Assembly: GCF_027497255.1 (NCBI RefSeq)
Contig: NZ_CP114903.1
Location: forward strand, 4,774,001-4,838,000
Direction of reading: 5' to 3'
DNA length: 64,000 nt
DNA from: Micromonospora sp. WMMD882
GTDB taxonomy: Bacteria > Actinomycetota > Actinomycetes > Mycobacteriales > Micromonosporaceae
Shown here in pieces: positions 33,843 through 43,371 of this stretch. The position numbers and the translations under genes are program-made. Position 1 is the stretch's first letter, and the number at the start of each line of letters is the position of its first letter. The notes beneath the pieces were generated by a model. The model did not search any database, was not told where the DNA came from, and saw only the letters and a list, made by a program, of their open reading frames with translations.

Positions 33843-33987
33843 TGCGGAGTCGAGTGAGAAACCGGCCCTTTTCGCGTTTGTCGGACCGGCTGTCGGTGGG
33901 TTCCCGTGCAGGGGCGGACACGCCGAATGTGCGGAGGTCCGGGACGCGAAACGTTAGGCCCACCGGCCGTCGTGACGGCTGTTGACG

Positions 33988-35463
33988 TCACTCGCTCTGA
34001 CCGTTCTGTCGTGGACGGCTGGGGCGTCGCCGGGTTCGTTCCCTGGCGACCCCCGGTTGTCGGGGGTAGTCCGGTGGCAGGTAGCGGTAGACCGAGCGCA
34101 GAGACTTGCCGATCTTCTCGGCGAGTCGTTCAGGCTCGATGTCCGGTTCTCGGCGCAGCCAGTAGGCCACTGCCTGCGCGGTTGCGGTCGGCACCTCCGA
34201 GCCCCCGTCGTCGTCCTCGTCGGCGCGGGGAGCGTCCTGATCGTCGTCTTTCCCGTCGTGGGCATCGTCGGTGGCGTTGTCGATTCCGCCGGTTCGGCCG
34301 GTGCCGGTCAACTCGTCCAGCGGCAGGTCGCCCTGTGGTTCGACAGCATCGTCCTGGCTCTGTGCACCGTAGCCGTCCTGAGGAACGGGTTCGGGGTTCC
34401 GACCGGGCGCTGGCTGGGGTTCTCGCGGGGGGACGGCTGGCGGGTGTGGCGAGGGCTGGGCCGATGGTGAGTGGGTCGTCGGGATCGAGGTGGCTGGCGC
34501 TCTTCGTCGGGGCCAGCGACGACGGCGGTCACCGGCTGTGGAGGTGGTGACCTTTTCGGGAGCGAGGTCGGCGGCGAGGATCGCGGTCAGTGCGTCGTAG
34601 TCAGCGGCGGCGGAGAGGCGGGTCGCGATCTCGTTGAGGTCGTATACGCGTACGGCGATGTCGGCGGTGGTGGGATCCACGGCGGCGCGGATCTTGCGGT
34701 GCAGGACGGCGGCGATGGCGGCGTCGCGGCGTTCCCGGGCGATCGCGGCGCGGGCGGCTGCCATGGATTCGTACAGGTCGAGGCCGTGGGCTTTGGCAAT
34801 CGTGCGGGAGCGTGAGGTGATGACGGGGTGGCGGATCCAGTGGCCGAACACCTCGTAGGCGGGTGGGGTGGGTGGCAGGTCGCCGGTCGCGCGGAGGCGG
34901 TCGCGGCGTTGGTTGCCGGCGTGCATGAGCCAGACGAGGTAGCCGAGGGCGGACATGCCGGCGTAGAAGCCGCCGACGAGGTGGTCGGGGTGGACGGTCC
35001 AGTTGAAGGCCACGGCGCCGGCGGCGATGGCGGCGGACAGGGTCCGGGAGGCGATCGCCCGTTCGCCGAGGCGGCGGCGCACGTCGGCGTTGGCCATCAC
35101 CACCACGCCGCCGAGTTCGAGGGCGGCGACGGCCGGGACCGCGACGACCGTCGAGATGCCGAGGGTGTGGACGGCGCCGGTGACCTGTCCGACGAGGGCG
35201 ACCAGCAGCACCAGGACGTAGAAGGCCATCCGCGTCTGGGCGGTGCGCCGTACGGCGTTGACCAGGTCGGCGTCGAGCGCGTCGCGGGTCATCGGGGTGG
35301 TGGTGCGGCTGCCGGTTGCCGGCGGCCCGCCGGGTCGCGGCGGGGCAGGGCTGGCGGCGTTGGGCGGTGTCGGCGTGTGCGCGGTGGTGCCGTTGGCATG
35401 GGCACGCGGGTCGGACGGGATCTCGTGGCTGGCCCCGGGCGCTGCGGGAGGATGGAGAGTCAC
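33988..35463 (-). CDS. Multi-spanning membrane protein with C-terminal HTH-like tail
   Basis: 491 aa from GTG 35463 (GTGA overlap with the BTAD gene). After a Pro-rich N-terminus there are four hydrophobic helices: MAFYVLVLLVALVGQVTGAV, VVAVPAVAALELGGVVVMAN, LSAAIAAGAVAFNW and GGFYAGMSALGYLVWLMH. This is a DUF2637/SpdB-like arrangement seen in actinomycete element spread proteins. A long acidic linker precedes AVAYWLRREPDIEPERLAEK, IGKSLRSVYRYLPPDY, which resembles a helix-turn-helix. It could combine membrane localisation with DNA or partner binding during intra-mycelial spread, which is an inference. Confidence 0.65.
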   Translation of the reverse strand: MTLHPPAAPGASHEIPSDPRAHANGTTAHTPTPPNAASPAPPRPGGPPATGSRTTTPMTRDALDADLVNAVRRTAQTRMAFYVLVLLVALVGQVTGAVHTLGISTVVAVPAVAALELGGVVVMANADVRRRLGERAIASRTLSAAIAAGAVAFNWTVHPDHLVGGFYAGMSALGYLVWLMHAGNQRRDRLRATGDLPPTPPAYEVFGHWIRHPVITSRSRTIAKAHGLDLYESMAAARAAIARERRDAAIAAVLHRKIRAAVDPTTADIAVRVYDLNEIATRLSAAADYDALTAILAADLAPEKVTTSTAGDRRRRWPRRRAPATSIPTTHSPSAQPSPHPPAVPPREPQPAPGRNPEPVPQDGYGAQSQDDAVEPQGDLPLDELTGTGRTGGIDNATDDAHDGKDDDQDAPRADEDDDGGSEVPTATAQAVAYWLRREPDIEPERLAEKIGKSLRSVYRYLPPDYPRQPGVARERTRRRPSRPRQNGQSE

Positions 35464-38375
35464 GGGCGTCCTCCGCAGGAACCGGGTTGTCCGCTGGGGT
35501 GCCGTTGCCGCAGGTCGGTGATGAGCTGGTCCGCGAGGGCGGTGGTGTCCTCGCTCGGTTCGACGTCGATCTCGCCGAGGCGCCGGGCCAGTGTTCGGCG
35601 CAGGGCGCGGATCTCGTCGAGGTGGCCCAACGCGGCGCGCACGCGCATGGCCTGTTGGTAGAGCGGCTCGGCGTACGGGTCGTGGCGGATCGCGGCTTCC
35701 AGCACGGTGAGGGCCTCGGCCGGGTCGGTGGTCGCGGTGGCGAGGGCGAGGTGGGCGTCGACGGCCTGCCGGCGGATGCCCTCACGGTGTGCCTCGATCC
35801 ACTCGTAGTCGAAGCCTTCGGCGAGACCGCCGCCGTAGGCGTGCACGGCGGCGCGGAGCGCGGTGAGCCGGTCGGTGGGGTCGGTGGCGCGTTCGGCGTC
35901 GCGCAGGGCGTCGCGCATCCGCCACAGGTCGACGTCGAGCATCTGGCGGTTGAGGGCGTACCGGCGGGGCGGGTGGGTGAGATAGGCGCCGGCGCCGCCG
36001 GTGCGGGAGAGGGTCTTGCGTAGTGCGGACACGTAGGTGTGCAGGCGGTGCGGTGCCTTCGACCGTGGGGCGTCGGGGAGCAGGTCGTCGAGGATCGCGT
36101 CCTGGGTGGCGTCGCCCTCGTGCACGACGAGGTAGACGAGCAGTTCGAGGGACTTCGCCCGCAGCGGCACGGTGGTGTCCATGTCGACGATGCGCGCGTC
36201 ACCGAGCACCCGCACCGCGACCGGTCCTCCTGGCTGCGTGCCCGTGTCGGCATCGTCGCCGTCTGCCGGATCCTCGGCCGGGTCACGGCGGTCCGTGTTC
36301 GGGGTTGACGCGGTGTGGGGCGGCGCATCGGCGACAGGGTCCGGCGTCGTATCGGCGTCCGCGGGCGCCTGATCGTCACGTTCAGGCTGTCCGACCCGTT
36401 CGGGATCGCCGGCGTCGGTTGGCGGGATGTCGGTCGGGGCCGGTTTCGGCTCCCGTGTGCGGCCCGTGCTCGTGGACTCAGCCGCCGCCGGTGTCTGGCG
36501 TGCGCCGGTGTGCGCCTCGGCGAGCATCGTGATCAGGTCGATCGTCTCGGCGGGAGTGAGAACGGCCAGCCGGCCCACGTCGGCGGGAGAGATGCCGGGG
36601 CGGTCGCCGGCCGTGGAGGTGGTGGTGCCGTCCGTGTCGACGACGACCGAGTCTTCCTCGGGCCCGGCCGCCAGAAGAACCGCACGGATGTCGAGGCGGT
36701 GGCCCTGAGCCAGGATCACGGCGATCCGGGAGGGTTCACGGCCGGCTGCGGCGTCGGCGATCAACAGGATGGGCGGCAGTGGTTCCCCGCAGTCCCCAGT
36801 GCGGCGCAGCGCGGCGACGGTGTCGACCTCGTGCTCCTCGACGAGCCGGCTGCGGCGCATGATCTGCGCCTCAAGGAGCCGCAGGGCGGCGTCGAGGCTG
36901 CCGGTGACCGTCAGCCTCGGCGTCTCGGGCAGGGCGACGGCGTCACCGAGCAGGGCCGTCGCGGTCGCGGACGACATGACCACCCGGGCACGCGCGTCGG
37001 GGTGCTCTCCATGGCCTGAGGCGAGGGCGGCGGTGAGCAGACCACGGGCAGCGGCCGGCGCGCCGGGCCCGGTCAGGGCCAGCCCGCCAGCAGGCCACCG
37101 TGCTGCCAGCCGATGCGCGGGAGCCGGCGCCTGCACCTGCGGGACCGTCACCGTCAGGTCCGGGGCGAGCTGCCCGGAGGTGGCCGCGCCGGAACGGCTG
37201 CCGCCAGCGTTCTCGACCGCGCCGGCGTCGGCATGATGCTGGTCGCCGATGTCCCCGTCGCCCGGGTCGTGTTCTGTGGGGTCGGGCGGGGCAGCGCGGC
37301 GCAGGCCACGGCGGATCTGGTCGACCACGCGGGGCATGGGCGTCAGGTCCGGGTCATCCGAGCGCAGCGCGGCCGACGGCGTGCCAGGGACGTGGCGGCG
37401 CCGCCGGTGCGCCCAGACCAGCGCTACCGCTGCGGCGATGGCCCCGGCAAGACCAGGACCGAGCCAGCTTCCGGACGGAAGCGTCACACCGCGGGCTGAC
37501 TCCCCGCGGTTCTCGGCGGCGTCGGTGTCGCACGCTGCGCCTGGCGGGCCGGCGGTGTTCGGAGGCGCCGGGCTGGCGTCGGAAGCAGGCGGTGGGGCGC
37601 CGCCTGCCGATCCGGTGCTCGGCGAGGCTGACGTGGGCGCGGACGACGGCGCTTCCAGCTCCGGCTGGGCGTCGGCGGGAGGCTCTGGCGGAGGGGGTGG
37701 GATGTCCTGCCCGTTCGGGGGGACGTTCGCGGTGGCGGGCAGGTCGAGCACCCAGCCGGGGTGGATGACGTCCGGGTCGGTGAGGGCGCCGCCGGTGGGG
37801 AACCGGGTGCCGAGGTTGAGGGCGTAGATGTCGTCCCAACGGTCGCGGTCACCGAGGCGGTGCTTCGCGATGCTCGACAGTGACTCGCCGCGCCTGACGG
37901 TGTGGGTGGGCCTGTCGTCGACGACGGGACGGACGCCCGTGCTTGCGTCGACCAGAATGTTCGTCGTCTCGGCTGCGGGCCCCTGGAACGTCGCGGTAGC
38001 CGGTGTCGGCGCGGGTGCGGCGTGGGCGGCCACGCCGCTGGTGGTGATGGCCGACGCGCCGAGGATCGCCGCAGTCAGGCCCTGCAAAGGTCGGGGCAGG
38101 TGGACCGGGGGCAGCCACCGGGCCAACCGGCGGGTCGCGGTGTAGACGCGGGCCGCGACGGCGACGGCCAGCAGCGCCCAGACCAGCCACGCGGCGGCCA
38201 ACCCGAGCACGGTCAGGAAGGCGGGGGTGAGGGGTTGGTGGATCCACTCCCGCAGCAGCCCCACAGAGGGACGCGGGAGCGTGGCGTCGCCGACGAGGAC
38301 CAGGACGACGGGCGCCACGGTCACGAGAGCGGCCACAGCCGTGGCCTGGGCCAGGACGAACGGCGAACGCGGCAC
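35460..38375 (-). CDS. Membrane-anchored LysM and BTAD-domain protein
   Basis: 971 aa. GTG 38375 with AAGGAGG just upstream is preferred to the longer frame. Two or three N-terminal transmembrane helices (VAALVTVAPVVLVLVGDATL, VLGLAAAWLVWALLAVAVAA) are followed by an exported-looking LysM domain (HTVRRGESLSSIAKHRLGDR, PDVIHPGWVLDLPA), another helix (GPGLAGAIAAAVALVWAHRR), a P-loop-less regulatory region, and a C-terminal winged helix plus bacterial transcriptional activator domain (VRVLGDARIVDMDTTVPLRA, RLHTYVSALRKTLSRTG, TALRAAVHAYGGGLAEGFDY). SARP-type BTADs bind direct repeats; four 10-bp repeats lie upstream. It may sense the cell wall and act at a membrane-proximal promoter. Confidence 0.8.
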   Translation of the reverse strand: MPRSPFVLAQATAVAALVTVAPVVLVLVGDATLPRPSVGLLREWIHQPLTPAFLTVLGLAAAWLVWALLAVAVAARVYTATRRLARWLPPVHLPRPLQGLTAAILGASAITTSGVAAHAAPAPTPATATFQGPAAETTNILVDASTGVRPVVDDRPTHTVRRGESLSSIAKHRLGDRDRWDDIYALNLGTRFPTGGALTDPDVIHPGWVLDLPATANVPPNGQDIPPPPPEPPADAQPELEAPSSAPTSASPSTGSAGGAPPPASDASPAPPNTAGPPGAACDTDAAENRGESARGVTLPSGSWLGPGLAGAIAAAVALVWAHRRRRHVPGTPSAALRSDDPDLTPMPRVVDQIRRGLRRAAPPDPTEHDPGDGDIGDQHHADAGAVENAGGSRSGAATSGQLAPDLTVTVPQVQAPAPAHRLAARWPAGGLALTGPGAPAAARGLLTAALASGHGEHPDARARVVMSSATATALLGDAVALPETPRLTVTGSLDAALRLLEAQIMRRSRLVEEHEVDTVAALRRTGDCGEPLPPILLIADAAAGREPSRIAVILAQGHRLDIRAVLLAAGPEEDSVVVDTDGTTTSTAGDRPGISPADVGRLAVLTPAETIDLITMLAEAHTGARQTPAAAESTSTGRTREPKPAPTDIPPTDAGDPERVGQPERDDQAPADADTTPDPVADAPPHTASTPNTDRRDPAEDPADGDDADTGTQPGGPVAVRVLGDARIVDMDTTVPLRAKSLELLVYLVVHEGDATQDAILDDLLPDAPRSKAPHRLHTYVSALRKTLSRTGGAGAYLTHPPRRYALNRQMLDVDLWRMRDALRDAERATDPTDRLTALRAAVHAYGGGLAEGFDYEWIEAHREGIRRQAVDAHLALATATTDPAEALTVLEAAIRHDPYAEPLYQQAMRVRAALGHLDEIRALRRTLARRLGEIDVEPSEDTTALADQLITDLRQRHPSGQPGSCGGRP

Positions 38376-38506
38376 GGTGCCTCCTTGCAGGGCGCAGAGC
38401 CCGCCAAGGCTCCGGCCGACACGCCGAAGCCCCGAGGCGGACGAGAAGGGGTTGGGGATGCCGTCGACGGTATGGCCGTTGCCCGTCACGGGGACACGGT
38501 CAGCGA

Positions 38507-38543
38507 CCTGACAGCACCTCACACGGCCTTACACAGCCTCACA
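38507..38543 (-). promoter_or_regulatory. Four tandem direct repeats TGTnAGG with 10-bp period
   Basis: Minus-strand heptamers TGTGAGG, TGTAAGG, TGTGAGG and TGTCAGG each begin exactly 10 bp after the previous one (plus-strand CCTnACA at 38507, 38517, 38527 and 38537). They lie ~130 nt upstream of the LysM-BTAD gene. Phased heptamers are the hallmark of SARP/BTAD binding sites, so autoregulation by one of the two BTAD proteins is plausible. Confidence 0.65.
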
Positions 38544-38608
38544 ACCCCAGCTCAGAGACCCTGCCAAGGCAGTGACGTGGAGGGGAGTGGGTTGTTGGTG
38601 GACGGCTG

Positions 38609-40678
38609 TCAGGCGCCGTTCGGGAAGGCCGGGTAACGGCGTGCGCGGCTCAGGCCGGCGTGTGCGAGTCCGGCTTCGGTGAGCCGGTCGCGGTAGCCGT
38701 CGAGGAGGGCGGTGGCGGTGTCGTGGTCCCCGAGAACGGTCAGGAGGCGCGCGGCCCGCTGGTGCAGGTTCTCGTTGTAGGGGTCGACGCGGATCGCGTC
38801 CTGCAGCAGCGTCAGCGCCTGACGTGGGTCGGTGCGCGTGTCGGCCAGGGCGACGTGGGCGTCGATCACATGCCGGCGGACGGACTCGCGGTGCGGGTCG
38901 AGCCAGGGCCAGGTGTGTCCGTCGGCAAGGACCCCTGGGTGCTGGTCGATGACCGCCTGCCATGCCCGCTGTCGGCCGTCGACGGCGGTCGCGGCCTGCC
39001 GTGCCGCGTGGTGCAGCCGCCACAGGTCCACGTCCAGGTCGGGGTGGAGTCGGTAGCGGTCGTCGACATGCTCGACCACCGTCGCCCCGTCGCTGGTGTC
39101 GCGGATCGTCTTCCGTAGGTCGCTCATCGTGGTGTAGAGGCGGCCGGTGAGCCGGTGTGCCGGTAGTCCCGGCCAGATCGCCTCGATCAGATCCCGCCCG
39201 GTGGCGCCGTCCGGATGGACCGCGAGGAAGACGAGGGCCTGCAGGGCGGCGCTGCGGCGGACCGGCGCCGGGATGTCCTGGAAGAACAGGCCGACGCCGC
39301 CCAGGACCCGCAGCCGCCACGCCGGCGGCCCGGGCCGGCCGGTGTCGCCGCGGGTGCGCCGGTTCGTCTCCTGGTCGGGGGTGCGGGGGCGCGGCGGCGG
39401 TGTGGGTGCCGGGGTGGGCGCACTGCTCGTGGCAGGGGTGTCGGGCGGGTTGATCACCGTGAGCAGGTCCCGGGTGGCCGCCGCGTCCAGGACACACATC
39501 CGGTGCCCGTCCCACGGGTGGAGGGTGTCGGTGTGCCCGGAGGCGTCCACGGTCCAGACCGTGAGGCCGGGACAGTCGCCAACGACGACCACGGTGAGGT
39601 CGCTGTCGGCCACGGCTGCGGCGAGACGGTCGCCGGCCGGGGTGTGGGTGAGCAGCAGCCGGTCGGGGCTTGCCCTCCGGTCGCCCCCGTGCGGGGGTGC
39701 GGTGGCGGGGGGCGTGGCCGCCAGGGTGAGGGCGTCGTCGAGGGTGGCCGCCACGTGGATACCCGCCGGGGCGGGCACCGGAGGATGCGGGCCGAGAAGC
39801 GCGTCGAGGTCAGCGCGGGTCGTGATCAGACGCACCACAGGGGCGGGGTCACGCAGCGCCCGGAGAGCGGCGGTGACCAGGATGCCCCGTGCCGCGTCCC
39901 GCGCGCCGGGCCCGGTCAGAGCCACCACCTCGCCCGGCGGGAACACCGCCGCCGCTGCCGGCCCCGCCCTGCCCTGCCCTCCTACCGGGTGGTTGCCCCG
40001 GCTGGTCCGGTCGTCGGTCTGGCCGGTGTCGGTGGTGACGGCCGTCTGGGCGACGGCCACCACAGCGGGCAGTGGCGCCAGGTCGGCGTCTCGGCGGCGC
40101 GGGTCGACCACGGCGCCGGGTTGGTAGGAGCGGCGGCGCCACAGCCACAGCAGCACGCCGGTAGCGGCCACCAGCTCGGCGGTCTCCCGGGGCAGCCAGC
40201 CACCCGGCACCACCACCCCCGCCGCCTCACCCTCCAGGTCCGACGCCTGCCGGTTCGAGGGCTCACGGGAATCGTCACCAGCGGCAGGGGTGGTGGTGGC
40301 GGTGGGCTGCTCCGTCGCCGGGGCGGCGGCAGCCGCGGTGTTCGTGCCGAGGACCGCGACCCCGGCGAGCCCGGTGGCCGCGGCCTGCCACGGCGTCGGC
40401 AGCGGCATCCGCCGCACCCATCGGGCGACCGCCCGCACCCGGACCAGCACCCGCAGGACCACCACCGTCACGACCAACAGCCACAGCAGCCACGCACCGA
40501 GCGTGAGGGCCGCCGTCACGGTGCCGGTGGTGATCGGTTCCGCCACCCACCCCCACAGCTGCTCACCCGTCGGCCAGCCGGGCAGCGGCCAGCCGGTGAG
40601 GTTCAGCAGCAGCACCGGAGGCGCCGCCACCACCAGCACGGCCCCCACCAGTGACGCGACCTGCCTCGGCCACCGCAC
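38609..40678 (-). CDS. Membrane-anchored BTAD-domain protein (no LysM)
   Basis: 689 aa. N-terminal helices LVGAVLVVAAPPVLLLNLTG, LTLGAWLLWLLVVTVVVLRV and GLAGVAVLGTNTAAAAA, then a helix at ELVAATGVLLWLWRRRSY. The C-terminal ~245 residues form a winged helix (LRVLGGVGLFFQDIPAPVRR, GRLYTTMSDLRKTIRDTSDG) and a BTAD tetratricopeptide region (VDLWRLHHAARQAATAVDGR, VIDAHVALADTRTDPRQALT). It is a paralogue of the downstream LysM-BTAD protein but lacks the LysM insert. Direct membrane anchoring of a transcription factor is unusual. It ends ~230 nt before the LysM-BTAD start, with the phased repeats in between. Confidence 0.75.
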   Translation of the reverse strand: MRWPRQVASLVGAVLVVAAPPVLLLNLTGWPLPGWPTGEQLWGWVAEPITTGTVTAALTLGAWLLWLLVVTVVVLRVLVRVRAVARWVRRMPLPTPWQAAATGLAGVAVLGTNTAAAAAPATEQPTATTTPAAGDDSREPSNRQASDLEGEAAGVVVPGGWLPRETAELVAATGVLLWLWRRRSYQPGAVVDPRRRDADLAPLPAVVAVAQTAVTTDTGQTDDRTSRGNHPVGGQGRAGPAAAAVFPPGEVVALTGPGARDAARGILVTAALRALRDPAPVVRLITTRADLDALLGPHPPVPAPAGIHVAATLDDALTLAATPPATAPPHGGDRRASPDRLLLTHTPAGDRLAAAVADSDLTVVVVGDCPGLTVWTVDASGHTDTLHPWDGHRMCVLDAAATRDLLTVINPPDTPATSSAPTPAPTPPPRPRTPDQETNRRTRGDTGRPGPPAWRLRVLGGVGLFFQDIPAPVRRSAALQALVFLAVHPDGATGRDLIEAIWPGLPAHRLTGRLYTTMSDLRKTIRDTSDGATVVEHVDDRYRLHPDLDVDLWRLHHAARQAATAVDGRQRAWQAVIDQHPGVLADGHTWPWLDPHRESVRRHVIDAHVALADTRTDPRQALTLLQDAIRVDPYNENLHQRAARLLTVLGDHDTATALLDGYRDRLTEAGLAHAGLSRARRYPAFPNGA

Positions 40679-40719
40679 CGCCGGTCACCCCGCCCCGGCC
40701 GGCAGGGCCGTGATCACCA

Positions 40720-42570
40720 TCAGGCCTTCGCCGGAGCCGGCCCGCCGCGGTGCAGGACGCGGGTCCACAGCCGCCGCAGCCACCACAGCGTCACCGCGAT
40801 CGCGTACACGGCCCCGAGGATGCCCGACGCCCGCCAACTCACGACCGCCGCCGTGATCACCGCCACCGGCGCGGCCAGCACCAGCCGCAACACCAGCGGA
40901 CCCACCACCGCCGTCACCACCGCGACACCCAGCAGGCCACCACCGACCCGGCCGGCCAGATCGATCCACACCACCATGTCCGGCCACCGGTCGGCGGTCA
41001 ACGAGTACTGCACCAACCCCATCCCGACCGCCGCCGTCACCACCGACCCGTTCGGGAACGCCAGGAACTCCGCCCAACCACCCGCCGGGATCCGCCAGCC
41101 CCTCGTCGCGACCACCGCCGCCACCAGCGCGCACACCACCACCGGCGCCACCGGCAGCAGCGCCCACCGCAGGAACGGACCCACCTCCAAACCCAGGTAC
41201 AGGGACCCCACGATCGCGTACACGCCCGCGACCGCGACGCCCAACGACACCGCCGCGAGAATCCCCGTGCCGACCTGACCACCACCCGACCGGCCGGCCC
41301 CAGCCGACGGGGCACGCGCGGCAGACAACACGCCGAGGACCGTGCCGGCGTTCAACGCCGCCACGACCGCGAACACCGCGGACAGGGCGAACTCACCCCA
41401 GTTCAGCAACGCCCACCGGTACACCAGCGCGCCGTTCCACTCCGCCGTCAACAGGAACTGAGCCAACAGACCCAACGACACGAAACCCGGAACCACCATC
41501 GCCGCCGCCCGCCGCACCGACGGCACCACCACATCCTCAACCACCACCGGCAGGACGGGCCTCCCCGCGCCGGCGGCGCCCCGCACGGCAACGGTCACCG
41601 GATCGTCCACCACCACCGCAGCCACCTTCGCCGTCTCACCCACCGCCCGGGCCGCCACCGGCAGCAGAGACGTCCCACCCACGCAGTAGACGGTCGCCAC
41701 ATCGTCAGGCAGCAGATCCGCCGCCGCGACCACGTCCGCCGTCAACCGACCCGCCCGCTCGAGCACCGGCAGGGCCACCTGCTCCACCATCGCCCCGTTC
41801 ACCACCACGCCTGTCCCGGACGGCAGGGGAACCGTCACCGCCGGCTGCCACGACAGCGACTCCTTGGCCGTACGCACACTCGCCAGCACCGCCCACCGGT
41901 CACCGCCCCCGCCTTCGCTACTGCTGCTGTCCAGCGCGTTGACCAGGGCCCGGTCGACGGCGTCACCACCCGCGTCCGGATCCGCGAGCGTCGCCAAGAC
42001 CTCGAAACCGGCCGGGCCACGCCGCAGCACCGTCACCTCCGCACCCGCACCCAGATCGCAGACCACCACGAACGCGCCCACCGCGATATGCGTACCAGCC
42101 GACACCAAGTGCTCAGCGACAGCGACCGGAGCCTCCACCAACGACGGCTGACCCAGCCCCGCCCGATACGCGGCATGACGCATCCACGTCCGCCGCCGAG
42201 GCCCCCACCCCGCCGGCACCACCAGACACACCTCACCCAACGGCCCACCGATGATCCGAACTGCCTCATCAGCCACCCGACGCAGCACCGCGGCCATCAC
42301 ATCCGCCGAATCCACCCGACCGTCAGCCACAGTCACGCGCTCGCCACAGGATGCGGCAGCCGCGATGAACCGGTCCGGACGCGTCGACGCGGACCGCCAC
42401 GCCGCCTGCCCCGTCAGGAACGACCCGTCCTCGGCCACTCCCACCGCGCCCGACAACACCGGCCCACCATCGAACATCACCGGCGTCCATGCGCCGTCCG
42501 GGCCCGCGACCACCGCCACGACACCGGCCCGGCCGACATCAATCGTCAGACGTGCCCCCGCAGGTCGCAT
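40720..42570 (-). CDS. Hsp70-like ATPase domain fused to a multi-spanning membrane domain
   Basis: 616 aa, ATG 42570. Residues ~1-330 are actin/Hsp70-fold: RLTIDVGRAGVVAVVAG (phosphate-1), EVCLVVPAGWGPRRRTWMRH, VVVCDLGAGAEVTVLRRG (phosphate-2) and VYCVGGTSLLPVAARAV (adenosine motif). There is no Hsp70 substrate-binding domain. Instead ~6-8 hydrophobic helices follow (VPGFVSLGLLAQFLLTA, FALSAVFAVVAALNAGTVLG, LLPVAPVVVCALVAAVVATR, VGGGLLGVAVVTAVVGPLVL). Such Hsp70-like membrane proteins of Actinobacteria are uncharacterised. It is the first gene of a leftward operon with two membrane BTAD regulators, suggesting a membrane signalling complex. Confidence 0.75.
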   Translation of the reverse strand: MRPAGARLTIDVGRAGVVAVVAGPDGAWTPVMFDGGPVLSGAVGVAEDGSFLTGQAAWRSASTRPDRFIAAAASCGERVTVADGRVDSADVMAAVLRRVADEAVRIIGGPLGEVCLVVPAGWGPRRRTWMRHAAYRAGLGQPSLVEAPVAVAEHLVSAGTHIAVGAFVVVCDLGAGAEVTVLRRGPAGFEVLATLADPDAGGDAVDRALVNALDSSSSEGGGGDRWAVLASVRTAKESLSWQPAVTVPLPSGTGVVVNGAMVEQVALPVLERAGRLTADVVAAADLLPDDVATVYCVGGTSLLPVAARAVGETAKVAAVVVDDPVTVAVRGAAGAGRPVLPVVVEDVVVPSVRRAAAMVVPGFVSLGLLAQFLLTAEWNGALVYRWALLNWGEFALSAVFAVVAALNAGTVLGVLSAARAPSAGAGRSGGGQVGTGILAAVSLGVAVAGVYAIVGSLYLGLEVGPFLRWALLPVAPVVVCALVAAVVATRGWRIPAGGWAEFLAFPNGSVVTAAVGMGLVQYSLTADRWPDMVVWIDLAGRVGGGLLGVAVVTAVVGPLVLRLVLAAPVAVITAAVVSWRASGILGAVYAIAVTLWWLRRLWTRVLHRGGPAPAKA

Positions 42571-42780
42571 ACGAGTTAGTCAAACATGAATCTCTCACTC
42601 ATGTCACTCCAGCTCGACTCCGGTCACGGCCCTCGCCTCAACTGCAGTGATGCGCCGGGGCGTGTCATGCAAGGCGTGTGGTGGGCCGTCGGTAGGGTGC
42701 CACGGATGCCTCCCGCCCGGTGCCGGACCGCTGATGCGAGGGGCCGGCGTCGTTGACCTGCGCAATGAGGACGGGTGGTT

Positions 42781-43263
42781 GTGACCGCGAAGCCGACGGT
42801 CGCCGCGATGGCGGTTGTCCCTGTTCCCTCCGGCGAGGTGGTGTTCGTGCGACAGCAGCGCGGCCCGTATGCGGGGTGGTTGCTGTTGCCGGGCGGCAAG
42901 GTGGAGTTCGGAGAGTCGGCGCAGGACGCGGCCCGCCGGGAGACGGTGGAGGAGGCCGGCTTCGAGGTCGAGAAGCTGACGCCGACCGGGGTGTACGAGA
43001 TCCGCGCCGAGGACGGTTCCTACCACTTCGTGATGTTCGCGTTCCGTGCCGGCACGGCGACACGGGTGACGTCCGGCGGGCATCACGTCGATGGGATCGT
43101 CCAGGCGCCGGTGGACGAGGTGCAGCCGCACCCGACGGTGATGCGGATCCTCAACGACGCCGGCGTCGGCCGCTACTCGGCGCGGGATATCGAGGAAGGG
43201 CTGCGCCGTGACGGGATCCTGATGCGCGGACACCTGAGCGCAGCTTCGGCCGACCTGGCCTGA
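42781..43263 (+). CDS. NUDIX hydrolase
   Basis: 160 aa from GTG 42781 (GAGGA 9 nt upstream; GTG 42775 also in frame). The Nudix box is complete: GGKVEFGESAQDAARRETVE followed by EAGF, satisfying GX5EX7REUXEEXGU. It hydrolyses a nucleoside-diphosphate-linked substrate; which one cannot be told. It is transcribed convergently with the kinase/methyltransferase pair. The 210-bp gap upstream to the Hsp70-like gene shows no gene and may hold divergent promoters. It may mark the edge between the conjugation block and the lanthipeptide block. Confidence 0.85.
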   Translation: MTAKPTVAAMAVVPVPSGEVVFVRQQRGPYAGWLLLPGGKVEFGESAQDAARRETVEEAGFEVEKLTPTGVYEIRAEDGSYHFVMFAFRAGTATRVTSGGHHVDGIVQAPVDEVQPHPTVMRILNDAGVGRYSARDIEEGLRRDGILMRGHLSAASADLA

Positions 43264-43371
43264 AAGGCTCGCCGGCCAGCCTCCGCAGGGGCGGGGTTCC
43301 ATCGGACGAACACCGCCCGGACTGTGTCGTCCTCGGCCGCCATGTGGTGCGCCCGCCGATCCGCGTGGCGC

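Noticed and set aside
40720..42570. Functional DnaK chaperone
   Set aside because: Only the ATPase fold is present. The substrate-binding domain is replaced by membrane helices and there is no DnaJ/GrpE nearby.
35460..42579. Long plus-strand open frames opposite the BTAD and Hsp70-like genes
   Set aside because: They are antisense shadows of high-GC genes: Arg/His/Pro-rich products without ribosome sites, motifs or plausible third-position bias.
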